NCBI GenBank assembly: GCA_030917805.1
Contig: JAUPUA010000087.1
Coordinates: 1-5,660, forward strand
Source: Patescibacteria group bacterium
GTDB lineage: Bacteria > Patescibacteriota > Saccharimonadia > Saccharimonadales > HK-STAS-PATE-42
Direction of reading: 5' to 3'
DNA length: 5,660 bases
Part shown: positions 1 to 5,660 of the stretch, in pieces
Position numbering within the stretch: the first letter of the stretch is position 1
Layout of the letters: the number at the start of each line of letters is the position of its first letter
The notes under the pieces: generated by a model
Database searches by the model: none
The model's input: only the letters and a program-made list of their open reading frames with translations
What the model was told of the DNA's origin: nothing
Program-made: the position numbers and the translations under genes

Positions 1-503
1 TCCTCTTCAGAGGTAGGTAGGGCTTCTGAATATCTAGTTATGGCTACTGGGTACTGTTGATTCTCTTCTACATTGGGGCATTTGGTGGATATAAGATCTT
101 TTAGTTCTTTGCTGCTAAGCAGGAGTGTTTCAGTGTTGTTTGTCGTACTGATTTTATAGATCATGTCAGGAGTTCTTGGTGTGGGTACTTCTACGCCCCA
201 TTCGGTAATCTTTTTAGATTGAGACGCACTGCTACTCTTGTTAGTGTCAGTATTGCTAGTTTGGTCTGTAGGTACTTCTTGTTTTGTGCTGCTGATATTA
301 TTTTCTTTGCCGAAGATGAGGTAGGCTAACCCGATCCCGATTAAGACTGCAAAGACCAATCCGACGATAATTAACAGGGGTTTTTTACTTGCTTTTGGTG
401 GGATTGGTTCTGTAGGTGGGCTTGACGGTGTCGGTGGTGGAGTAGTGTCAAAGCTAGATTCTGGTGGCGAGTATTGTTGTTGGTTGTTTTGCGTGGGCTC
501 CAT
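1..503 (-). CDS. Predicted single-pass membrane protein, 5' part (C-terminus off the left edge)
   Basis: The frame is open from an ATG at 503 to the window edge, giving 167 full codons without a stop. Residues 1-40 are rich in Pro, Gln, Ser and Thr and look disordered. Residues 42-64 form one strongly hydrophobic helix flanked by KK and GK, followed by a Ser/Thr/Asn/Lys linker (67-98). A folded region then starts with ITEWGVEVP (99-107), MIYKIS (114-119), LLLSSKEL (127-134) and a Cys at 142. There is no signal-peptidase site; the lysines before the helix suggest a cytoplasmic N-terminus and an extracellular C-terminal domain. From memory, small membrane-anchored proteins with a WGV motif and a later conserved Cys recur in Saccharibacteria, but no function is known to me. 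The start is preceded by A/T-rich DNA without a Shine-Dalgarno sequence, and the gene is divergent from ftsK. The coding call is firm; the role is unknown. Confidence 0.8.
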   Translation of the reverse strand, partial: MEPTQNNQQQYSPPESSFDTTPPPTPSSPPTEPIPPKASKKPLLIIVGLVFAVLIGIGLAYLIFGKENNISSTKQEVPTDQTSNTDTNKSSSASQSKKITEWGVEVPTPRTPDMIYKISTTNNTETLLLSSKELKDLISTKCPNVEENQQYPVAITRYSEALPTSEE

Positions 504-596
504 ATTGTTTGTGCTTAATAACTTGCCTTTAAGATTAATCTAATCTGTTTATGTTTAGCAATAGCTATATATAGTGTAAACTTAAGCTTATATAAT
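504..596. promoter_or_regulatory. Divergent intergenic region with promoters for the membrane protein gene and ftsK
   Basis: This 93-bp A/T-rich gap separates two divergent start codons and must carry the promoter of at least the rightward gene. Candidate -10 boxes are TATAGT at 570-575 (5/6 match) or TAAACT at 577-582 for ftsK, and TATTAA on the minus strand (515-520) for the leftward gene; no convincing -35 was found for either. A perfect TATAAT at 591-596 touches the ftsK ATG and so is probably not its -10. Two perfect 10-bp palindromes, AGATTAATCT (532-541) and CTATATATAG (565-574), plus TAAGCTTA (583-590) could be operator-like sites or simply chance in A/T-rich DNA. No Shine-Dalgarno sequence precedes either gene. 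Confidence 0.4.
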
Positions 597-2855
597 ATGG
601 CAAAGAAAAAGGGTGTAAGAAAAGCTGGAGGAAAGGTCTCGAAGAAGGGTCCTGCTAAGCATGGGGTTCCTGGAGGCTTTTGGCAACAGATAATTGCCTT
701 AATGGCGATTGTTTTTGCCCTAGTTCTGATAATGGCGATTGTCGGTGCTGGCGGTGGAGCTCCGAGTGAGATCTTTAAAGCCTTTAGAAGTTTAATAGGT
801 CTGGTGGCGTTTGTAACTCCTTTTATCATTATTTACTTAGCCTTGAAGAAGATGTTTGCTGAGAATAATGTTTTACCTGTAAGTGTACATTTTGGCTTCG
901 TCAGTTTTCTAGCTGCAGCGAGTGCGATGGTATCAACATCTTTAAGTGAGAAAACTAGAGTTGCAAACTCTGGTGGTGAGATTGGAAGGACACTTTCCGA
1001 AACAACTCTGAACTTTTTACATCCAGCAGCAGCTTTTTTTGTATTCTTAAGCCTTACAATCGTAAGTTTAATGTTTATCTTTAAAATTCAACCGAAAAGA
1101 TTGATTGAATTTATTATGAGCCTATTTAAACCACGTGAGAATACAAAAGTTAAAGAAAGGGATGAGGGAGAAGAGGCAACAAGCGGATTTGGAATTGGGA
1201 GGCCGACCAAGATCAAGCTCAATCAAGGCGTAGAGGTAGAGGATAGCTCGGGTTCTGTAATGGGTGAGATAGAGGCAAGTCAGGAGTCAAGCTCCAGCTT
1301 TAGGGATAGACTAAATGCAATTAAGGGTGGAATGGCTCCTGTTGCTGGTGAGACAGTGACTGGTGAGATGGCAGCGCTAACATCTACTGCCGATGAGGAC
1401 TGGGAGTTTCCTAATCTGGATATTTTAGAGAGTAAGACATTCAAGGCGGATGCAGGTGATATTGATAAGAATGCACGTATTATTAAAGATACTTTTGCAG
1501 ATTTTAAGATAGATGTAGAAATGGAAGAGGCAAATGTTGGGCCGAGAGTGACTCAATATACTTTGAAGCCACCAGCCGGAGTTAAGCTTAATAAATTGAC
1601 TTCGCTAGATACGAACTTAGCATTAAATCTTGCGGCAAACTCAATTAGGCTAGAGGCACCTATTCCAGGTAAAGGAGCTGTTGGTGTTGAGGTCCCAAAT
1701 AAGAAGTCTGCCATGGTAACAATGCGCAGTATTTTAGAGAGCAAAGAATGGAAAGCCGAAAATGAACCTTTAGCTTTTGCAATCGGTAAGGATATTGGGG
1801 GTAAGCCGGTTATTGGTGAACTTAATAGTATGCCGCACCTATTGGTGGCGGGACAGACTGGCTCTGGTAAATCTGTGATGATCAACAACTTAATTGCTTC
1901 GCTTCTCTTTAGAAATAGTCCAGCAGATTTAAAGCTTATTCTGGTGGATCCTAAACAAGTGGAGTTGGCGCCGTATAATGGGATTCCGCATTTATTAACT
2001 CCTGTTATAGTGGAGCCGGATAAGACTCTTTCTGCGCTTAAATGGTCTGTTAATGAGATGGAACGTAGATACTCACTTCTTGCCGAAAATGGGCATAGGG
2101 GTATTAAAGGCTATAACGAAGATAAGAAGATTGATGAAAAGATGCCTTATATAGTGATTGTAATAGATGAGCTTGCAGATTTGATGATGGTTGCCGCAAG
2201 GGATGTTGAAGGTCTTGTGGTGAGGATTGCACAAAAGGCTCGTGCAGTTGGAATCCACTTAGTGCTTGCAACTCAAAGGCCGAGCGTAGATGTAATAACA
2301 GGCTTGATTAAGGCGAATATCCCGGCAAGGATCGCCTTTACAGTTGCCTCACAGATTGATTCAAGAACAATTATTGATCAAGCAGGAGCCGAGAAGTTGC
2401 TTGGTAAGGGTGATATGTTGATTACAACTGCACAGGTTCCTAAACCGAGAAGGATACAGGCTGCTTGGCTAACTGACCCAGATATCTTTAAGATTGTGGC
2501 GCAAGTTAAGACTCAAAGGCCTCCAGATTATAATGATGAGGTTGTAGCTCAACCTGTGCAGATGAATGGCCGCGGTGGAGTTGTATTCGATGACGGAGGA
2601 GATGGAGATGATGAACTTTATAATGAGGCAGTTGCGGTTGTGATGGCTGCAGGTAAGGCTTCTGCTTCGCTTTTGCAAAGAAGGCTTAGAGTTGGATACG
2701 GAAGAGCTGCAAGAATTATGGAAGAGATGGAAGAAAAGGGTTTGATTGGCCCAGCGGATGGTTCTAGGCCCAGAGATGTACTAGTTTCAAACGCCCCGGC
2801 AAATACAATGATGAATAGTAATGATTCTAATGGTGGCATTGATGACGAGATCTAG
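597..2855 (+). CDS. ftsK: DNA translocase FtsK/SpoIIIE
   Basis: This is a septum-anchored, ATP-driven hexameric pump that moves chromosome DNA into daughter cells at division and, in well-studied bacteria, activates XerCD recombination at dif. The 752 residues show the full family plan. A Lys-rich cytoplasmic start (1-22) leads to about four membrane helices (roughly 32-52, 65-84, 97-114, 143-164). A short acidic/Ser-rich linker (about 180-270) precedes the alpha/beta motor (about 275-640), with Walker A GQTGSGKS at 419-426 and Walker B VIVIDELAD at 520-528. The conserved segment ATQRPSVDVITG starts at 558. The C-terminal gamma winged helix (about 672-730) includes QRRLRVGYGRAARIMEEME (694-712), the part that reads KOPS-type polarity sequences in relatives. 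The length is near that of SpoIIIE, so the long linker of E. coli FtsK is absent. The ATG at 597 is chosen because M36 already lies inside the first membrane helix. There is no Shine-Dalgarno sequence. The 3' end converges on the yraN-like gene. Confidence 0.97.
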   Translation: MAKKKGVRKAGGKVSKKGPAKHGVPGGFWQQIIALMAIVFALVLIMAIVGAGGGAPSEIFKAFRSLIGLVAFVTPFIIIYLALKKMFAENNVLPVSVHFGFVSFLAAASAMVSTSLSEKTRVANSGGEIGRTLSETTLNFLHPAAAFFVFLSLTIVSLMFIFKIQPKRLIEFIMSLFKPRENTKVKERDEGEEATSGFGIGRPTKIKLNQGVEVEDSSGSVMGEIEASQESSSSFRDRLNAIKGGMAPVAGETVTGEMAALTSTADEDWEFPNLDILESKTFKADAGDIDKNARIIKDTFADFKIDVEMEEANVGPRVTQYTLKPPAGVKLNKLTSLDTNLALNLAANSIRLEAPIPGKGAVGVEVPNKKSAMVTMRSILESKEWKAENEPLAFAIGKDIGGKPVIGELNSMPHLLVAGQTGSGKSVMINNLIASLLFRNSPADLKLILVDPKQVELAPYNGIPHLLTPVIVEPDKTLSALKWSVNEMERRYSLLAENGHRGIKGYNEDKKIDEKMPYIVIVIDELADLMMVAARDVEGLVVRIAQKARAVGIHLVLATQRPSVDVITGLIKANIPARIAFTVASQIDSRTIIDQAGAEKLLGKGDMLITTAQVPKPRRIQAAWLTDPDIFKIVAQVKTQRPPDYNDEVVAQPVQMNGRGGVVFDDGGDGDDELYNEAVAVVMAAGKASASLLQRRLRVGYGRAARIMEEMEEKGLIGPADGSRPRDVLVSNAPANTMMNSNDSNGGIDDEI

Positions 2856-2867
2856 AGAACATATAAC

Positions 2868-3242
2868 TCAGTCACGAATATCGTAGGAGATCGAAGGTAT
2901 GAAATTTATTGCTGGCTTTCGTCCTCCTGAATCTGTCATCTCTAGAGCTGCTATATTGATGTCAAAATCTTGATATTCTGGATTGCTCTGAATCCAGATA
3001 AGGGCAGATTTATACATCTGGTGTAATTTTTTAGGAGAGATTGAATCTAGACCACTGCCGGCAAGAGTATTCTTGCGATATTTAACTTCTATAAAGTGGA
3101 TGGTTTTACCTCTTAGCATTATATGGTCATTCTCGCAGGCCTTGGTTCGCCAATTATTCTCGAGTAATTTATAGCGGTACTTCTTTTTAAGATGCTTTGC
3201 CGCCTGTTGTTCTGCTTTGCGCCCAATTGAGGTAGTATCCAT
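2868..3242 (-). CDS. yraN: YraN/UPF0102 family protein (nuclease-like fold)
   Basis: The product has 124 residues, the usual size for UPF0102. Family landmarks occur in order: GRKAE (7-11, canonical GRxGE), NNWR (29-32), ENDHIM (37-42, in place of GEIDLIA), FIEVKYR (50-56, canonical FVEVKxR), ISPKKLHQMYKSA (68-80) and FDINIAALEM (93-102). D39, E52 and K54 fit the catalytic core of a PD-(D/E)XK nuclease fold, so metal-dependent DNA or RNA cleavage is plausible, but the cellular role of the family is not settled. The Gly before the first acidic residue is Cys36, and Gly of GRxGE is Ala10; the acidic residues themselves remain. The ATG at 3242 puts GRKAE seven residues in, as expected. The gene stands alone, divergent from the DHH gene, and ends in TGA 12 bp from the ftsK stop. 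Its usual neighbours elsewhere (rnhB, dprA) are not in view. Confidence 0.85.
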   Translation of the reverse strand: MDTTSIGRKAEQQAAKHLKKKYRYKLLENNWRTKACENDHIMLRGKTIHFIEVKYRKNTLAGSGLDSISPKKLHQMYKSALIWIQSNPEYQDFDINIAALEMTDSGGRKPAINFIPSISYDIRD

Positions 3243-3252
3243 ATTAAGTTAA

Positions 3253-3261
3253 ACTCTAGCA
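3253..3261 (-). promoter_or_regulatory. Probable extended -10 promoter of the yraN-like gene
   Basis: On the minus strand the sequence reads TGC-TAGAGT, an extended -10 (TGn) with a 4/6 hexamer, ending 10 nt before the ATG at 3242. The predicted transcription start, about 7 nt downstream of the hexamer, falls at 3245-3246 and leaves only 3-4 nt of leader. No good -35 box was seen. The arrangement mirrors the stronger promoter of the divergent DHH gene, which raises confidence somewhat. Confidence 0.4.
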
Positions 3262-3307
3262 GAAATGAATCTCAGTAATCATCTACGGACTGGAATGAAA
3301 AACAGGG

Positions 3308-3316
3308 TGGTATAAT
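3308..3316 (+). promoter_or_regulatory. Extended -10 promoter of the DHH-cysS unit, near-leaderless
   Basis: The sequence TGG-TATAAT is a perfect extended -10 element (TGn plus consensus hexamer). Only 9 nt separate it from the ATG at 3326, so the expected start at about 3323 gives a leader of about 3 nt (AAT). No Shine-Dalgarno sequence could fit in such a leader. The -35 region has only weak matches (for example CTGGAA at 3290-3295, 15-bp spacing), which is usual for extended -10 promoters. It is the best promoter in the window. Confidence 0.65.
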
Positions 3317-3325
3317 TGGGCTAAT

Positions 3326-4351
3326 ATGAATAGCTTGAAGAGTTTTATTGAGGCAGCTGAGCACATTCTGGTGATTCAGGCTGAAAATCCGGATGGTGAT
3401 TCGGTGGCTTCCTCTTTAGCTCTGGAAAGCTTAATTAGCGATAACTATCCTAATAAAAGGGTGACGATGTTCTGTAACTTAACAGTTCCGGCGCATCTTA
3501 GGTATCTGAAGGGCCATGATAGGGTGGTGCAGGATTTTCCAAGAGATTTTGATATGGCAATCTTGGTAGATTGCGCAGAGGAAGTTCTAATTGAAAAGAC
3601 TTTACGTAATCCTGATGCGGCTAGGCTTAATAAAGTTCCGGTTTTAATTCTTGATCATCATCAAGATAAGATTCATATGCCATTTGAAACTATTAACTTT
3701 ATTGATGAGAACGCGGTTTCTACTGGTGCGGTTATATTAAATTTAGCTAAAAAAGAGAATCTTCAGGTTGGCAAGGATACTGCGACGTTTGTTCTGGCAA
3801 GCATTCTCAGTGACACTTTAGGCCTAAGTTTAGATTTTGTTCGAGCAGATGATTTTCGTACAGTTGCTGACCTGACTGATCTTGGAGCAAGTATGTCAGA
3901 GATTGATCAGGCGAGGCGTGAACTTAATAAGCGTCCGCAGTTTATAACTAAGTATAAGGCTGAGCTTCTTGGAAGGGTGGAGTATCTTTTGGATGGTCGT
4001 CTTGCTTATGTGCATATTCCCTGGGAAGAGATTCAACAGTATTCTGGTATTTATAATCCTCCAATTCTTGTGTTTGAAGATATGAGACTTACTGAGGGAG
4101 TTCAGGTGGTGATGGCGGTGAAATCTTATAAGAATGGAAAGATGACTGCAAAGATGCGTACAAACCCAGGGTACGAGGTTGTTGGGGCAGTTGCTGCCAA
4201 GTTTAACTGTGGTGGACATCCGGGTTCTGCGGGCTGTAAGGTAGAGCCAGGTATGTATTCTTATGAAGAATTTAAGAATGAACTAGTGAAGTGTACAAGG
4301 GAAGAGCTTGATAACCTAAGCACTACTAAAGAATTGAACGAGACTGAATAA
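3326..4351 (+). CDS. DHH-family phosphoesterase, NrnA-like (probable nanoRNase/pAp phosphatase)
   Basis: NrnA-type DHH/DHHA1 enzymes are cytoplasmic Mn-dependent exonucleases that degrade very short RNAs or linear dinucleotides and may dephosphorylate pAp; the exact substrate cannot be read from the sequence. The N-terminal DHH domain shows motif I NPDGDSVAS (21-29; D23, D25), motif II ILVDCAE (79-85; D82), motif III ILDHH (108-112) and motif IV SILSD (159-163; D163). The C-terminal DHHA1 domain carries KMRTN (276-280) and the substrate-binding glycine loop CGGHPGSAG (295-303). The length of 341 residues is typical. The His normally two residues before the Asn/Arg-Pro-Asp of motif I is replaced by Ala19. 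The ATG at 3326 gives a normal N-terminus, the helix before the first beta strand. The gene ends with tandem TAA TAA stops, and cysS starts 26 bp later on the same strand, which suggests co-transcription. GdpP-like c-di-AMP activity is less likely, since no GGDEF or PAS domains are present. Confidence 0.9.
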   Translation: MNSLKSFIEAAEHILVIQAENPDGDSVASSLALESLISDNYPNKRVTMFCNLTVPAHLRYLKGHDRVVQDFPRDFDMAILVDCAEEVLIEKTLRNPDAARLNKVPVLILDHHQDKIHMPFETINFIDENAVSTGAVILNLAKKENLQVGKDTATFVLASILSDTLGLSLDFVRADDFRTVADLTDLGASMSEIDQARRELNKRPQFITKYKAELLGRVEYLLDGRLAYVHIPWEEIQQYSGIYNPPILVFEDMRLTEGVQVVMAVKSYKNGKMTAKMRTNPGYEVVGAVAAKFNCGGHPGSAGCKVEPGMYSYEEFKNELVKCTREELDNLSTTKELNETE

Positions 4352-4377
4352 TAAATACTAAAATTTTGAACAATATT
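4352..4377 (+). promoter_or_regulatory. Short gap before cysS with a weak possible -10
   Basis: This 26-bp A/T-rich spacer opens with a second TAA stop and contains TAAAAT at 4359-4364 (5/6 match), which would place a start near 4371-4372, about 6 nt before the cysS ATG. There is no Shine-Dalgarno sequence, so if cysS is translated from a DHH-cysS message, initiation there must be SD-independent. The promoter is speculative because any A/T-rich spacer gives such matches. Confidence 0.25.
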
Positions 4378-5660
4378 ATGAACACAGATAATAAAATTGA
4401 ACGAAAAGTGAGACTCTTTAATACACTCACTAGAAAAGTGGAAGAGTTTGAGACAATTGAACCAAATCAAGTTAAGATGTATACCTGTGGTTTGACTGTT
4501 TATTCGCATCCGCAGATTGGAAATTGGGTTGCTTACATCTATTCTGATGTTTTAACTCGAACATTAAAGGCTGTGGGATATGAAGTCGAAAGAGTCCAGA
4601 ATATTACGGACGTAGGACATTTAGTCAGTGATGATGATGCTGGGGAGGATAAGATGGAAAAGGGTGCCCGTGCTGAAGGTCTAACTGCTTGGGATGTTGC
4701 TGAAAAGTATATAGAGATTGCTGATGAAGAGGCTTATGCTAAGCTTAAGTTGCTTAGGCCAAACAAACTAGTTAGGGCTACAGATCTGATTCCTGAACAA
4801 ATCGAGTTTGTGAAGGGTCTTGAGGAAAAGGGCTACACTTATGTCATTGAGGATGGCGTTTATTTTGATACTTCTAAGCTTAATGATTACGGTAAGTTGG
4901 CTAAGTTAGATATAGAGGGCTTAGACGCTGGTGCACGTGTGGATGTAGGTGGCAAGAAGAGTAAGACTGATTTTGCATTATGGAAGTTTTCTCCAAGAGA
5001 TCAGAAGAGAGACATGGAGTGGGATTCATCTTGGGGTAAGGGTTTCCCCGGATGGCATCTTGAATGTTCTGTAATAGCTCGAGAGAACCTTGGGGATCAA
5101 ATTGATATTCATACGGGCGGGATTGATCATATCCCGGTTCATCATACTAATGAGATTGCGCAAACTGAGTCTTTAACTGGAAAAAAGCCTTTTGTTAGAT
5201 ATTGGTTTCATAATAACTTCATGAAGATTGATGGGTCGAAGCTAAGTAAGTCTTTGAATAACAGCTATACGTTGGAGGATATTGAGACTAAGGGCTACAG
5301 CTTGGATGCTTTTAAGCTACTTGTGCTATCTAGCCATTACAGAACGGAGGGGAACTTTACTTGGGAGATATTAGAGGCTGCGCAGAACAGACTTAAAAGG
5401 TGGCGCGGAGCATTTGATTTAAGATGGCAAGATTATCTAGCTAAAGATAGTGCTTTTTTAGGATATGAGGCTTGTGAAGAACTTCTAGAAAAATTAAGGA
5501 ATGATATCGACACTCCAGTGGCCTTGAATGTCGTGGACACTGCCGTGAAGACTTTTGAAAGCGGCAGCATTTGCGCAGGATGTATGGAAGATTTTGGAAT
5601 AGTCATTAAGGATTTACTTGGAATAGATCTTTTAGGTCCAGACATTACTTCCGAGCAGGC
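4378..5660 (+). CDS. cysS: Cysteinyl-tRNA synthetase, 5' part (C-terminus off the right edge)
   Basis: This class I synthetase charges tRNA-Cys with cysteine using ATP. The frame runs from ATG 4378 to the edge, 427 full codons without a stop. Landmarks in order are TCGLTVY (36-42) with zinc ligand C37, the HIGH-position segment QIGN (46-49), GWHLECS (225-231) with C230, HTGGIDHIPVHHTNEIAQ (245-262) with H255 and E259, and the KMSKS counterpart KLSKS (288-292). The four zinc ligands match E. coli C28, C209, H234 and E238; the last three share one offset of 21. After the loop, the helical region (about 305-427) leads to the tRNA-binding C-terminus; by comparison with E. coli (461 residues) roughly 50 residues are missing. 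The first His of HIGH is Gln46, and the zinc-site loop differs from the common GGGxDLxFPHHENE. The ATG is chosen because it is the only in-frame start ahead of the conserved core with normal spacing. No Shine-Dalgarno sequence is seen. Confidence 0.96.
   Translation, partial: MNTDNKIERKVRLFNTLTRKVEEFETIEPNQVKMYTCGLTVYSHPQIGNWVAYIYSDVLTRTLKAVGYEVERVQNITDVGHLVSDDDAGEDKMEKGARAEGLTAWDVAEKYIEIADEEAYAKLKLLRPNKLVRATDLIPEQIEFVKGLEEKGYTYVIEDGVYFDTSKLNDYGKLAKLDIEGLDAGARVDVGGKKSKTDFALWKFSPRDQKRDMEWDSSWGKGFPGWHLECSVIARENLGDQIDIHTGGIDHIPVHHTNEIAQTESLTGKKPFVRYWFHNNFMKIDGSKLSKSLNNSYTLEDIETKGYSLDAFKLLVLSSHYRTEGNFTWEILEAAQNRLKRWRGAFDLRWQDYLAKDSAFLGYEACEELLEKLRNDIDTPVALNVVDTAVKTFESGSICAGCMEDFGIVIKDLLGIDLLGPDITSEQ

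Noticed and set aside
515..829. 104-residue minus-strand frame across the ftsK start and intergenic region
   Set aside because: It runs antisense to the Lys-rich FtsK N-terminus and membrane helices and would cover both promoters; no family resemblance.
1553..1888. 111-residue minus-strand open frame inside ftsK
   Set aside because: It lies antisense to the conserved alpha/motor region including Walker A; its protein has no recognisable motif and its boundaries follow the ftsK codon pattern, so it is a shadow.
2618..2839. Small minus-strand frames over the FtsK gamma domain (also 2469-2678)
   Set aside because: The plus strand encodes a well-conserved winged helix here; the antisense frames overlap each other and show no motif.
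2870..2900. Possible hairpin or repeat ATCG-TAGGAG-ATCG near the yraN stop
   Set aside because: It is a direct repeat, not an inverted one, and lies inside yraN coding sequence with no T-run, so it is not a terminator.
3896..4219. 107-residue minus-strand open frame inside the DHH gene
   Set aside because: It is antisense to conserved DHHA1 sequence, has a His/Leu/Ser-rich composition typical of shadow frames, and no start signals.
5433..5645. 70-residue minus-strand frame over the cysS 3' part
   Set aside because: The plus-strand CysS frame continues without a stop to the edge and fits the family's helical region.
1..5660. A new defence, mobile or RNA-based system
   Set aside because: All long stretches are taken by recognisable housekeeping genes or the membrane protein; gaps are 93 bp or less, without repeats, tRNA or structured RNA signals.

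Overview
The window looks like ordinary chromosome from a member of the Candidate Phyla Radiation, most likely Candidatus Saccharibacteria (TM7). This placement is inferred from protein style, not from a marker gene or a search. The grounds are a Gln/Pro-rich single-pass membrane protein with a tryptophan-containing extracellular motif of a kind I associate with Saccharibacteria, a Lys-rich FtsK N-terminus, a cysteinyl-tRNA synthetase with unusual signature sequences, and A/T-rich start regions with no Shine-Dalgarno sequence. TGA acts as a stop (end of the yraN-like gene) and no gene carries an in-frame TGA, so the code is standard and not the TGA=Gly code of Gracilibacteria/Absconditabacteria.

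Layout: (1) 1-503, minus strand, 5' part of a predicted membrane-anchored surface protein that runs off the left edge. (2) 504-596, divergent intergenic region with two 10-bp palindromes. (3) 597-2855, plus strand, complete FtsK/SpoIIIE-type DNA translocase. (4) 2868-3242, minus strand, a YraN/UPF0102 nuclease-fold protein, convergent with ftsK across only 12 bp. (5) 3243-3325, a second divergent promoter region; the rightward promoter has a perfect extended -10 element placed so that the mRNA would be nearly leaderless. (6) 3326-4351, plus strand, a DHH-family phosphoesterase of NrnA type. (7) 4378-5660, plus strand, cysS, cut off by the right edge and probably in one transcription unit with the DHH gene (26-bp gap).

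Functionally these are housekeeping genes: chromosome segregation at division (FtsK), a conserved nuclease-fold protein of unclear role (YraN), probable nanoRNA/pAp turnover (DHH) and cysteine charging (CysS). I see no mobile element, CRISPR array, RNA gene or toxin-antitoxin module. The points worth a second look are substitutions in signature motifs (QIGN for HIGH in CysS, loss of the motif I histidine in the DHH protein) and the shared SD-less start context, with AAT directly before ATG in four of five genes.
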